Part shown: positions 1-7,167 of the stretch, one piece after another
Position numbering within the stretch: the stretch's first letter is position 1
How the letters are laid out: each line of letters begins with the position of its first letter
DNA from: an uncultured Bacteroidales bacterium
GTDB taxonomy: Bacteria > Bacteroidota > Bacteroidia > Bacteroidales > P3
Length of the DNA stretch: 16,650 bases
Direction: 5' to 3'
NCBI GenBank assembly: GCA_905236405.1
Contig: CAJOQB010000080.1
Location: forward strand, 1-16,650
Notes under the pieces: generated by a model
What the model was told of the DNA's origin: nothing
The model's database searches: none
The model's input: the letters and a program-made list of their open reading frames with translations, nothing else
Position numbers and translations under genes: made by a program

Positions 1-1
1 C

Positions 2-742
2 AAGACCTACAACTACATTCCGAAGGGTTGGACCGTCCCCGCTGACGCTGACTACTTCCACATCACCACCAACAACACCATCTACGGCACCGAGATTAAA
101 TATGACATGGACAACGTTCCCGTGAAGTTCATCGCCGATATGTCGTCCGACATCATGAGCCGTCCTGTCGACGTCACCAAGTACGCTGTCATCTATGGTG
201 GTGCACAGAAGAACGTCGGCCCTGCCGGTGTCACCTTCGTCATCGTTCGCAAAGACCTCCTGAACGGCATTACCGACCGTCAGTACATGAACCCTCTGCC
301 CACGATGGTCAACTACGCTACCCACGCTGCCGAAGAAGCCAAGAACATCTCCATGTTCAACACTCCTCCTGTGCTCCCCATCTTCGTGATGCACGAAACC
401 CTGAAGTGGGTCAAAGAGACCATCGGTGGTGTTGAGGCCATGAACAAACTCAACGTCAAGAAATCCAACATGCTCTATGAGGAAATCGAACGCAACAGCA
501 TGTTCGTCGGCACCGCTGCCAAAGAGGACCGTTCCATTATGAACCACTGCTTCGTCATGGCTCCTGGCCGCGAAGACAAGCAGGATGCCTTCATGGCCTT
601 CGCCAAAGAGCGCGGTATGGTCGGCATCAAGGGTCACCGTTCGGTAGGTGGCTTCCGTGCTTCCCTCTACAACGCCGTCACCATCGAGGATGTCGAGGCT
701 CTGATCCAGTGCATGCAAGACTTCGAGAAAGCAAACAAATAA
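2..742 (+). CDS. serC: Phosphoserine aminotransferase, 5'-truncated by window edge
   Basis: PLP-dependent aminotransferase that converts 3-phosphohydroxypyruvate and glutamate to 3-phosphoserine and 2-oxoglutarate, the second step of serine synthesis, in the cytoplasm. The reading frame is open from base 2, so the N-terminus lies outside the window; 246 residues are visible of about 355-360 usual for the family. The visible part opens near the HITTNNTIYGTE motif typical of SerC. The PLP-binding lysine lies in GGAQKNVGPAG, encoded near base 209. The C-terminal segment GIKGHRSVGGFRASLYNA, typical of SerC substrate binding, is intact, and the stop is TAA. The next gene is serA, the preceding enzyme of the pathway, on the same strand, so they probably form a serine operon. 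Identification is firm; only the N-terminus is missing. Confidence 0.96.
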   Translation, partial: KTYNYIPKGWTVPADADYFHITTNNTIYGTEIKYDMDNVPVKFIADMSSDIMSRPVDVTKYAVIYGGAQKNVGPAGVTFVIVRKDLLNGITDRQYMNPLPTMVNYATHAAEEAKNISMFNTPPVLPIFVMHETLKWVKETIGGVEAMNKLNVKKSNMLYEEIERNSMFVGTAAKEDRSIMNHCFVMAPGREDKQDAFMAFAKERGMVGIKGHRSVGGFRASLYNAVTIEDVEALIQCMQDFEKANK

Positions 743-760
743 TCTACGACTTTTTCATGT

Positions 761-794
761 CAAACCAGCCGGAGCATATGCGACGGCTGGTTTG
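761..794 (+). terminator. 11-bp hairpin between serC and serA (attenuator or terminator-like)
   Basis: CAAACCAGCCG (761-771) pairs perfectly with CGGCTGGTTTG (784-794) around a 12-nt loop, starting 18 nt after the serC stop. Only a weak T-rich tail (TTTAAC) follows, so it may be a partial terminator, an attenuator or an mRNA-processing or stabilising element between two genes of one pathway. The stem is seen directly; its function is inferred. Confidence 0.45.
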
Positions 795-902
795 TTTAAC
801 AATAAACAGATGGAAATAAAAGACGTCAGGGACGGGTTCGAGAAACGCATCAACAAAGAATCCACCTGCTCATTCCAAAACCAAATTAAGATATACAGAA
901 AA

Positions 903-1820
903 ATGAAAGTATTAGTAGCTACCGAAAAACCTTTCGCAAAAGTTGCTGTCGACGGTATCCGCAACGTCGTTGAGAAAAACGGCCACACTTTGGCCCTTCT
1001 TGAAAAATATACCGATGTCAACCAATTCTACGAGGCCGTTGCCGACGCCGATGCTCTCATCGTCCGTTCCGACAAAGTGACCAAAGAAGTCATCGACCAC
1101 GCCAAGAACCTGAAAATTGTCGTCCGTGCAGGAGCTGGATTCGACAACCTTGACCTCGAGGCTTGCACCGCTCGTGGCATCGTCGCCATGAACACTCCCG
1201 GCCAGAACAGCAACGCTGTCGCCGAGCTCGTGATGGGTCTGTTGGTTTATGCCGTTCGCAACTTCTACAACGGCAAATCGGGTTCCGAGCTGATGGGCAA
1301 GAAACTGGGTATCCTCGCTTTCGGCAATGTGGGTCGCAACGTGGCTCGTATCGCCAAGGGCTTCGGTATGGATGTCTACGCCTTCGACGAGTTCGTCCCC
1401 GCTGACAAAATCGAAGAAGCCGGTGTCCACGCTGTCGCCAACCGCGACGCCCTCTTCGAGGCTTGCGACATCGTTTCGCTCCACATCCCCGCCACCGCTG
1501 AGACCAAGCAGAGCATCAACTACGACGTCGTCAACAAACTCCACAAAGGCGGCATCCTGGTCAACACCGCTCGCAAAGAGGTCATCGACGAGCCTTCGCT
1601 CCTCAAGCTGATGGCCGAGCGTACCGACCTCAAGTATGTCTCCGACATCATGCCCGATGCCGATGCTGAATTCAAGGCATTCGAAGGCCGCTACTTCGCC
1701 ACACCCAAAAAGATGGGTGCCCAAACCGAAGAGGCCAACATCAATGCCGGTATCGCCGCTGCCAACCAAATCAGCGACTTCTTCGCCACTGGCAACCGTA
1801 AATTCCAGGTCAACAAATAA
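903..1820 (+). CDS. serA: D-3-phosphoglycerate dehydrogenase, short form with catalytic-site Lys
   Basis: NAD-dependent oxidation of 3-phosphoglycerate to 3-phosphohydroxypyruvate, the first step of serine synthesis. The protein has 305 residues from ATG at 903. It holds only the substrate-binding and Rossmann domains, with no ACT or other C-terminal regulatory domain, so allosteric serine inhibition through ACT is not expected. The nucleotide-binding loop reads LGILAFGNVGRN, with Ala in place of the usual first Gly of GxGxxG. NTARKEVIDE carries the catalytic Arg. The segment TPKKMGAQTEEA replaces the usual TPHLGA; the lysines near residues 269-270 stand where most family members have the catalytic His, as in the class called type IIIK PGDH, known from Entamoeba. 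The frame is open upstream (TTG 792, ATG 810), but the recognisable family sequence begins at MKVLVATEKPF, and an AAAA-rich context precedes ATG 903, so that start is chosen. Confidence 0.94.
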   Translation: MKVLVATEKPFAKVAVDGIRNVVEKNGHTLALLEKYTDVNQFYEAVADADALIVRSDKVTKEVIDHAKNLKIVVRAGAGFDNLDLEACTARGIVAMNTPGQNSNAVAELVMGLLVYAVRNFYNGKSGSELMGKKLGILAFGNVGRNVARIAKGFGMDVYAFDEFVPADKIEEAGVHAVANRDALFEACDIVSLHIPATAETKQSINYDVVNKLHKGGILVNTARKEVIDEPSLLKLMAERTDLKYVSDIMPDADAEFKAFEGRYFATPKKMGAQTEEANINAGIAAANQISDFFATGNRKFQVNK

Positions 1821-1847
1821 TATCAATGTTGTCCTTCAACGGATAGA

Positions 1848-1886
1848 AAGGGAGACCCAGACATCATTCGGGTCTCCCTTGCCTTT
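1848..1886 (+). terminator. Rho-independent terminator after serA
   Basis: AAGGGAGACCC (1848-1858) pairs perfectly with GGGTCTCCCTT (1870-1880) around an 11-nt loop, followed by GCCTTTT. It sits 27 nt after the serA stop and just before the start of the next gene, so it likely ends the serine operon. Confidence 0.75.
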
Positions 1887-1902
1887 TCAGCTTTTGTCGC
1901 AA

Positions 1903-2976
1903 ATGACGCTCCTCTGCTTCAATCCCGACCACGACATCTGTCTTGCCGACGGCGGCACGCACGTCACCCCGCCCAAGATGGCTGCCCTCTTTGCACAACA
2001 ATGTGCATGGATTATGGCGTGGTGCTATCGCGAGGGGTATGTGCTCTGCTCCCATCCGCAACCCTCGTTGCCACAGGGAGCCGTCGCCGTGAGCGACATC
2101 CAAGGGCTGCCCGTCGACCGAGTGATTGCTTGGGGATGGGACGCCACCCAGCGGCAACGCTGCATCGACTTGGGGATCTCCCCCACCCTGCTACCCACCA
2201 CGCAGTACATCGAACAGCTACGCCAATGGCAGCACCGCACCACAGCGGCAGAGGCTATGCGGCAACTCGTCGGGCAGATTCCTTCGGCACTCTTCCCCGA
2301 AGTGCCGCAAGCCCTCTCGTCTTTAGAGGATGCCGAGCAGTATCTCTCCACCCACGGCGACGTGCTTTTCAAAGCCCCTTGGTCGGGCAGCGGACAAGGA
2401 TTGCGACCCGTCACCCGCACCCTCTCCGACAACGACCGCGGATGGGTTCTCAACACCATCCAGCGCCAACGGTGCGTGATGGCCGAACGGCGACTCGACG
2501 TCGTGCAGGACTTCGCCGTCGAGTATTTGGTGGACTCCCAACGAGTGGAGAAAGTCGGTTACTCCCTCTTCACCACCCAAGGCGGCGCCTACAAATCCAA
2601 CCTTCTCCTCTCCGACGACGCCATCCGCCAACAGCTCTCCACCTTTGTGCCGCTCACACTTCTCGACGAAGTGGAGACGTTTCTCGAAGAGTGGTTCGCC
2701 CGTCATCTCGACACCTATCAAGGTCCCTTGGGCGTCGATATGCTTGTCTACCGCACCCCCGACGGACACTATGGCCTCCATCCGTTGGTCGAGTTCAACT
2801 TCCGTCACACGATGGGATGGGTGGCACACACCCTGCGGCAGCAGCATCCCGAATGGGACGGCAAGCGATTTGCAGTCGAGTTCGGCGATGCCGAGCAGTT
2901 CTTGTCGCAACCCCACCACATCCTCCTCACCCCCGTCAACGCCGCAACACGCTACTGTTGTTCCATAAGATATTAA
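1903..2976 (+). CDS. ATP-grasp-like protein of unknown function
   Basis: Cytoplasmic protein of 357 residues without signal peptide or membrane segment. I recognise no named family, but the second half has an ATP-grasp-like layout. FKAPWSGSGQGL (about residues 156-167) resembles the nucleotide-binding lysine and flexible glycine-rich loop. GPLGVDMLV (274-282) and LVEFNFRHTMGW (295-306) resemble the metal-binding Asp and the E-x-N pair of these ligases. A conserved-looking N-terminal motif NPDHDICLADG is at 7-17. ATP-grasp enzymes usually join a carboxylate to an amine or thiol through an acyl phosphate; the substrate here is unknown. The start is ATG 1903, just after the serA terminator; the frame is open further upstream but there reads through the serA stem-loop. 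The mntP start lies 2 nt after the stop, so the two genes are probably cotranscribed. Fold assignment is by motif only. Confidence 0.72.
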   Translation: MTLLCFNPDHDICLADGGTHVTPPKMAALFAQQCAWIMAWCYREGYVLCSHPQPSLPQGAVAVSDIQGLPVDRVIAWGWDATQRQRCIDLGISPTLLPTTQYIEQLRQWQHRTTAAEAMRQLVGQIPSALFPEVPQALSSLEDAEQYLSTHGDVLFKAPWSGSGQGLRPVTRTLSDNDRGWVLNTIQRQRCVMAERRLDVVQDFAVEYLVDSQRVEKVGYSLFTTQGGAYKSNLLLSDDAIRQQLSTFVPLTLLDEVETFLEEWFARHLDTYQGPLGVDMLVYRTPDGHYGLHPLVEFNFRHTMGWVAHTLRQQHPEWDGKRFAVEFGDAEQFLSQPHHILLTPVNAATRYCCSIRY

Positions 2977-2978
2977 CC

Positions 2979-3548
2979 ATGAATATTTTTATAGAGTATA
3001 TACTCTTTGCTCTTGCACTCTGCGTCGACTCCTTTGCTGTCTCCACCACCAGCGCCCTCAAGACCAAGCTGTCGTGGCGACGCGGCATCCTGTTGGCTTT
3101 CACCTTTGCCCTTTTCCAAGGCGGCCTCCCCCTCATCGGCGCGTTGGCCGGTGCCGCCGCCAAGCAGTATGTCGAATCCGTCGACCACTGGATCGCCTTC
3201 GGGTTGCTGCTCCTTGTGGGAGGGAAGATGATTTGGGACGCCTTCCACGACGACGAGCCCGACAAGGCCCTCGACCTATCGCGTTACTGGGTCATCTGCA
3301 CCCTTGCCGTCGCCACCTCCATCGACGCCTTCGTCGTCGGCATCGGGCTTGGGTTGGAGCTCACCACCACACAGCTTCTCTGGCAGTGTTTCATCATCGC
3401 CCTTGCCACCTTCCTCGTCTCCTTATTGGGCGTACTGTTGGGGCGACAGCAAATCCCCGTATCCGAGCGAGGTGTCACCATTTTCGGCGGCATCGTGCTG
3501 ATTGGGTTGGGAGCCAAGATACTGCTCGAGCACCTCTGCTTCGCATAA
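2979..3548 (+). CDS. mntP: Manganese efflux pump MntP
   Basis: Small inner-membrane exporter that removes excess Mn(II). The protein has 189 residues, matching the family length of about 185-190, with about six hydrophobic segments arranged as two related halves. Each half carries the conserved acidic signature: ALCVDSFAVS (Asp17) and ATSIDAFVVGIG (Asp116), residues that in the family line the transport path. LLLVGGKMIWDAF follows the third segment as in other MntP proteins. The gene starts 2 nt after the ATP-grasp-like gene, so it has no leader of its own. In many bacteria mntP is controlled by a yybP-ykoY Mn riboswitch or MntR; no space for a riboswitch exists directly upstream here. Confidence 0.92.
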   Translation: MNIFIEYILFALALCVDSFAVSTTSALKTKLSWRRGILLAFTFALFQGGLPLIGALAGAAAKQYVESVDHWIAFGLLLLVGGKMIWDAFHDDEPDKALDLSRYWVICTLAVATSIDAFVVGIGLGLELTTTQLLWQCFIIALATFLVSLLGVLLGRQQIPVSERGVTIFGGIVLIGLGAKILLEHLCFA

Positions 3549-3625
3549 ACGCAAGCTTAAGAAAACCTTTTTCCTCTCCCTCCAATACAATATTATTTAA
3601 GGGTTGTCGTTATTGGCTGAAAATA

Positions 3626-4564
3626 ATGACAGAGAAAATGAAGAAGTTTGCCATTGTCCTCCTCGCAATGCTTTTCCTGCAGCCTGTTGCCTTGATGGCT
3701 CAGAGCGGGAAAAAGACCACCAAAGAGGTGTCTCCTTTCATTGAAGGAAAGAAAAAAGTGCGTCGCGTCGACTACGACTCGATATGGAAATTCACCACTT
3801 TCGACCAAAAGAAAGTCTACTTCAACGATTTCGACTACACACTGTTTCCCGAGATGTGCGAGCATCGCAATCCCGACTGGGGATCGTTCCAACCGGTGAT
3901 GAACTTCCTGCAGACGCAACCTCGTACGCCAGTTCGCATGGTGGCCGTTTATGCTATCAACCCTAACATCAAAGAGGCATCGCAACGCAATGCGCTGATA
4001 GCACAGGCACAACAAGAGGCGCTGGAGTGTATACAGACTTTTGCCGATTGGTGCACCAACAAGGAAATGAAAAACAAGATGCAGCTCTTTGTCGCCCAAG
4101 TAGATTACCGCTACTGGCAGGGTACCGACTTCTTTGTCAACCAACAGCCCAACGATGCCGTTATCCATGTGGGACTGGTGCTCTTCTTTGGCACCAAGAA
4201 GATAGACCTCTTCCCCAGTGCCGCCGCCGATGCAAGAACGTTCCACAACATCAAGTTCTTCCCCAACGACGCCACAGTGCAGGAGTCGTATGACCCGATG
4301 CTCGACGAGCTGGCTCAGTACCTGCTCGAGAACGAACGCTACGAGGTGATGCTTCGCGGCTACACCGACAACATCGGCACCGACGCCTACTGCATCGGGC
4401 TCTCGCGTCAACGCTGTGTGGAGGTGAAGAAAAAACTGATTGCCCGCGGCGTGCCCGAATACCGTATCGAGATAGAGGCCAAAGGCAGCAGCGACCCCAT
4501 CGGCGACAACAACGACTACGAGGGTCGTATCTCGAACAACCGCGTGAGCATCGAAATGCAATAG
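3626..4564 (+). CDS. Exported OmpA C-terminal-domain protein
   Basis: Envelope protein of 312 residues. An N-terminal signal peptide (MKKFAIVLLAMLFLQ..., ending about LMAQ) is typical of signal peptidase I rather than a lipobox. Residues about 30-205 form a domain I do not recognise, rich in aromatic residues. Residues about 206-312 form an OmpA-like peptidoglycan-binding domain: FFPNDATVQ, then GYTDNIGTD with the conserved Asp (248), GLSRQRCVEV with the conserved Arg (263), then RIEIEAKGSSDP and NNRVSIEMQ. It is expected in the periplasm, bound to peptidoglycan, perhaps linking it to an outer-membrane complex. Starts at ATG 3626 and ATG 3638 both give a workable signal peptide; the second gives the usual MKK. 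The acyltransferase gene follows after 11 nt. Confidence 0.85.
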   Translation: MTEKMKKFAIVLLAMLFLQPVALMAQSGKKTTKEVSPFIEGKKKVRRVDYDSIWKFTTFDQKKVYFNDFDYTLFPEMCEHRNPDWGSFQPVMNFLQTQPRTPVRMVAVYAINPNIKEASQRNALIAQAQQEALECIQTFADWCTNKEMKNKMQLFVAQVDYRYWQGTDFFVNQQPNDAVIHVGLVLFFGTKKIDLFPSAAADARTFHNIKFFPNDATVQESYDPMLDELAQYLLENERYEVMLRGYTDNIGTDAYCIGLSRQRCVEVKKKLIARGVPEYRIEIEAKGSSDPIGDNNDYEGRISNNRVSIEMQ

Positions 4565-4575
4565 TCTCCATCATT

Positions 4576-5562
4576 GTGAACAACAAAGAGAAATACAAGG
4601 TATTGTGCGAAACAGAGGGAACACGTGTCCCTCTGTTTCTGCAATATTGGTGGATGGAAACGGTGTGTGTGGGCAAACAATGGGATGTGGCGTTGATGGA
4701 GAAAGAGGGAGACGGACATTGGTCAGCCGAACGGGTGCAAGGGGCTCTGCCCTATCTGACAGGGAAACGTATAGGAATGCGTTACGTGCTGCAGCCGCAG
4801 CTGACACAATACAATGGTCCCTACTACCGCTATGAGGAGGGGATGTCGGAATGCAGACGTCTGGAGTTTGAGAAAAAAGTCGGAGCAGAACTGACCGAGC
4901 AAATAGAGCGATTGGGGCTTGCTTATTACGAACAGAACTTCGCCCCCTCGGTCACCAACTGGCTGCCTTTCCATTGGGCAGGTTACCGACAGACGACCCG
5001 TTACACCTATCGCATTGAACAACTCGACGACTTGGACACCGTGCTGTCGCAGATGGATTACGACAAACGGCAACGAAAAATCCGCAAGGCACAAGAACAC
5101 TTGCTTGCAGACGAGGGGATGACGCCCGAAGAGTTCGCCCGTTTCCACGCAACATACTGGAAAAGCCGCGGTGAGAAAGACCTGCTGTCGGAGGAGTTTA
5201 TCGTGCGTGTGATAAAAGCCGCCTGCGCTCGCAACCAAGGGCTGCTGTTAGCGTTGAAAGACGGCGACGGGGTGATACGTGCCGCCCGTTTTGTGGTATA
5301 CGACGACCATTGTGCCTACTCGCTCCTCTCGGCACTTCACCCCGAGGGACACGACAACGGTGCTTCCGCTCTGCTTTTCTGGGAACTGTTCCAACGACTG
5401 CAACACAAAACACGAGCTTTCGACTTCGAAGGAAGCATGGACGCCGGTATCGAGTACTCCTACCGTCTGTATGGCGCCCGACAAGTGCCCTATTTTAATA
5501 TCAGCAAATGCAACAACGACTTGTTCCGTCTGTTGCTGTGGATAAAAGCCCGAAAAGGATAG
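4576..5562 (+). CDS. FemAB/GNAT-like acyltransferase (Acetyltransf_6 type)
   Basis: Cytoplasmic protein of 328 residues with a GTG start at 4576. The N-terminal part (RVPLFLQYWWMETV ... WDVALMEK, residues 17-43; then YVLQPQLTQYNGPYY, 70-84) and the C-terminal part (DKRQRKIRKAQ, 163-173; LLLALKDGDGVIRAARFVVY, 223-242; FDFEGSMDAGIEYSYRLYG, 282-300) match the two-half GNAT layout seen in FemAB-like and BioF2-like transferases. Those families move an acyl or aminoacyl group to peptidoglycan, polysaccharide or lipid precursors. Donor and acceptor here are unknown. It follows the OmpA-like gene by 11 nt and precedes the methyltransferase by 4 nt, which suggests one operon. A 12-bp hairpin falls inside codons 12-22. 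The GTG start is supported because the conserved-looking segment before the first internal ATG (4654) would otherwise be lost. Confidence 0.8.
   Translation: MNNKEKYKVLCETEGTRVPLFLQYWWMETVCVGKQWDVALMEKEGDGHWSAERVQGALPYLTGKRIGMRYVLQPQLTQYNGPYYRYEEGMSECRRLEFEKKVGAELTEQIERLGLAYYEQNFAPSVTNWLPFHWAGYRQTTRYTYRIEQLDDLDTVLSQMDYDKRQRKIRKAQEHLLADEGMTPEEFARFHATYWKSRGEKDLLSEEFIVRVIKAACARNQGLLLALKDGDGVIRAARFVVYDDHCAYSLLSALHPEGHDNGASALLFWELFQRLQHKTRAFDFEGSMDAGIEYSYRLYGARQVPYFNISKCNNDLFRLLLWIKARKG
4609..4639 (+). promoter_or_regulatory. 12-bp perfect hairpin inside the acyltransferase start region
   Basis: GAAACAGAGGGA (4609-4620) pairs perfectly with TCCCTCTGTTTC (4628-4639) around the 7-nt loop ACACGTG. 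It begins 44 nt after the OmpA-like gene stop and lies within codons 12-22 of the next gene. It looks like a terminator or attenuator stem that has become part of a coding sequence, though no long T-run follows. The pairing is seen directly; a role in lowering downstream expression is inferred. Confidence 0.5.
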
Positions 5563-5566
5563 TCTT

Positions 5567-6580
5567 ATGGCCACTCCATTGTCCAACCCATTGTCCTCAG
5601 AGAAGTTGTCGCAGTTTGTTTCGACAATGCGTTCGACAGAAATCGCGTCGGCGGGCATCAACGAATACCACTTACAGTATATCCGTCGGATGCTGCCCGT
5701 GTTGGATTATTATGTGGACATCTACGCCCGATGCATAGGATGGATAACCAAACAGACACAAAAACCGTTGGAGCAGCTGACGTTGGTCGATTATGGCGGA
5801 GGCGAGGGTTTCTGCTCGATGCTGATGAAATATATAGGGGCGCATCAGGTGATATATGTGGACATGAACCCCGAGGCTTCCGACACCATTGGACGGCTGA
5901 GTGACCTGATGGGATGGGGTCCCGATGTGGTGCTGACAGGCGACGCGAGGAGCCTTCGCGAATGGTGCCAACGGGAGAGCGAAGTGCCCGACGGGGTGCT
6001 GGGAATGGATGTGATAGAGCATATCTACAGTTTGGACGAGTTCTTCGGCGAACTGACCTCTATTTCGCCCAAGATACAGATGGTTTTCACAACGGCATCG
6101 ACCCCCTACAACCGACGCAAGGTGCGAGAACTGCACAAAGTCATGCTGACCGACGAACTGGGCGACGAGCATCACGAAGGGTTCCGCGAGATGCGTCGGC
6201 AGTTTATCCAAAAGCACAACCCTCAGATGGGCAACGAGCAACTGGACTATTGGGCGACCAACACCCGTGGGTTGAACTACGACGATATCCTGCGTGCCGT
6301 CGACCGTAACAGTCCCAACCTGCTTCGCGACAAATACAACACCTGCGACCCCTCGACAGGCAGCTGGACGGAACGTATCCTGCCCGTTGAGGACTACCGT
6401 CAACTGCTGCTTCCGTACCAATACCAACTGGACGAAGCGTTGGGATTCTACAACGAACGCCACAACGGCCTCAAAGGGACATTGGCAAGGATGGCCAACC
6501 GCAGAATCGCCCGTCGGGGTGGACGGCGGATAGCACCGTTCCTCTTTCTGACAGCCACTCCGTCCGAAACAAACTTGTAA
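5567..6580 (+). CDS. Class I SAM-dependent methyltransferase, substrate unknown
   Basis: Soluble protein of 337 residues. Residues about 72-155 show the Rossmann methyltransferase core: motif I TLVDYGGGEGF (72-82), the acidic end of strand 2 in VIYVDMNPEA (95-104), a later strand with TGDARSL (124-130), and motif IV VLGMDVIEHIYSLDEF (144-159), of the kind seen in small-molecule and lipid methyltransferases. The C-terminal 180 residues (DELGDEHHEGFREMRRQF ... GLNYDDI ... SWTERILPVEDY) are not familiar and may bind the substrate. The basic stretch NRRIARRGGRR near the C-terminus could contact membrane or nucleic acid. The start is 4 nt after the acyltransferase stop and rlmH begins 14 nt after this gene, so coexpression is likely. 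Confidence 0.82.
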   Translation: MATPLSNPLSSEKLSQFVSTMRSTEIASAGINEYHLQYIRRMLPVLDYYVDIYARCIGWITKQTQKPLEQLTLVDYGGGEGFCSMLMKYIGAHQVIYVDMNPEASDTIGRLSDLMGWGPDVVLTGDARSLREWCQRESEVPDGVLGMDVIEHIYSLDEFFGELTSISPKIQMVFTTASTPYNRRKVRELHKVMLTDELGDEHHEGFREMRRQFIQKHNPQMGNEQLDYWATNTRGLNYDDILRAVDRNSPNLLRDKYNTCDPSTGSWTERILPVEDYRQLLLPYQYQLDEALGFYNERHNGLKGTLARMANRRIARRGGRRIAPFLFLTATPSETNL

Positions 6581-6594
6581 CACACCTTGCAAAG

Positions 6595-7071
6595 ATGAAC
6601 ATCAAGCTACTGGTGGTCGGGAAGACCGACGAGAAATACCTTCAGGAAGGAATTGCCACGTATGAAAAACGGTTGAGCCACTATGTCAACTTCGAGTTGG
6701 TGGTGATTCCCGCATTGAAGGACCAGAAAGGGGCTTCGCCCGACGAGATACGCAACCGCGAAGCGGCGTTGATAGCACGCCAGTTAGAAAAGAGCGACGC
6801 TGTGGTGCTGCTCGACGAACACGGCAAGGAACACACCTCGGTAGGGTTTGCACAATATCTGCAGAAACAGATGAATAGCGGCATCCGACAGCTGACATTC
6901 GTGGTGGGAGGCGCTTTCGGCTTTGCCCCCTCGATACACCAGATGGCCAAAGACAAAGTATCGCTGTCTCAGATGACCTTCAACCACCAGATGGTACGTC
7001 TCTTTTTCGTCGAACAGCTCTATCGAGCCTTCACCATTCTGAAAGGGGAGCCCTACCACAACGAAGGATGA
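6595..7071 (+). CDS. rlmH: 23S rRNA (pseudouridine-1915-N3)-methyltransferase RlmH
   Basis: SPOUT-class methyltransferase that methylates N3 of pseudouridine 1915 in helix 69 of 23S rRNA on assembled ribosomes. The protein has 158 residues, the normal family size (about 155-160). VVLLDEHGKEHTS (70-82), FVVGGAFGFAPS (102-113) and LSQMTFNHQMVRLFFVEQLY (124-143), followed by GEPYHNEG, are the family signature; the trefoil-knot glycine motif reads GGAFG where many homologues have GGPEG. The last gene of a tightly packed plus-strand run. Confidence 0.95.
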   Translation: MNIKLLVVGKTDEKYLQEGIATYEKRLSHYVNFELVVIPALKDQKGASPDEIRNREAALIARQLEKSDAVVLLDEHGKEHTSVGFAQYLQKQMNSGIRQLTFVVGGAFGFAPSIHQMAKDKVSLSQMTFNHQMVRLFFVEQLYRAFTILKGEPYHNEG

Positions 7072-7167
7072 TGATTTTGCTCTCCGCAAGGCAATAAATG
7101 CCCCGATGTGTCGTTACACATACCTCAATAAACAAAGGAATACAATATATAATATATATCAACCATC
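7072..7167 (+). other. Intergenic leader before serS with small hairpins
   Basis: Two small inverted repeats are present: GGCA/TGCC around 7090-7102, and ATGTGT (7106-7111) with ACACAT (7116-7121) around a 4-nt loop. They could weakly end the rlmH transcript or lie in the serS leader. No T-box features (specifier or antiterminator) are apparent, and the stretch is too short for one. The 30 nt before the serS ATG are very AT-rich, the usual start context in this phylum. Confidence 0.35.

Noticed and set aside
912..1826. Antisense open frame opposite serA
   Set aside because: Low-complexity Val/Gly/Asp/Glu translation and no start context; an antisense shadow of a high-bias gene.
2900..2978. 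yybP-ykoY manganese riboswitch upstream of mntP
   Set aside because: The bases before mntP are coding and only 2 nt separate the genes; no riboswitch-like structure fits.
2001..3548. Long open frame overlapping the ATP-grasp-like gene and continuing into mntP (frame open back to 2001)
   Set aside because: The part before 2979 is a shadow frame rich in Arg, Pro and His with no domain; only the part from ATG 2979 is the real MntP.
3593..4561. Antisense open frame opposite the OmpA-like gene
   Set aside because: No recognisable domain, while the plus strand has a signal peptide and a complete OmpA domain.
4566..4653. Acyltransferase start moved to ATG 4654, leaving the hairpin as a plain terminator
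   Set aside because: The translation before 4654 (RVPLFLQYWW) looks like the conserved start of this family, so GTG 4576 fits better; the hairpin is treated as lying within the gene.
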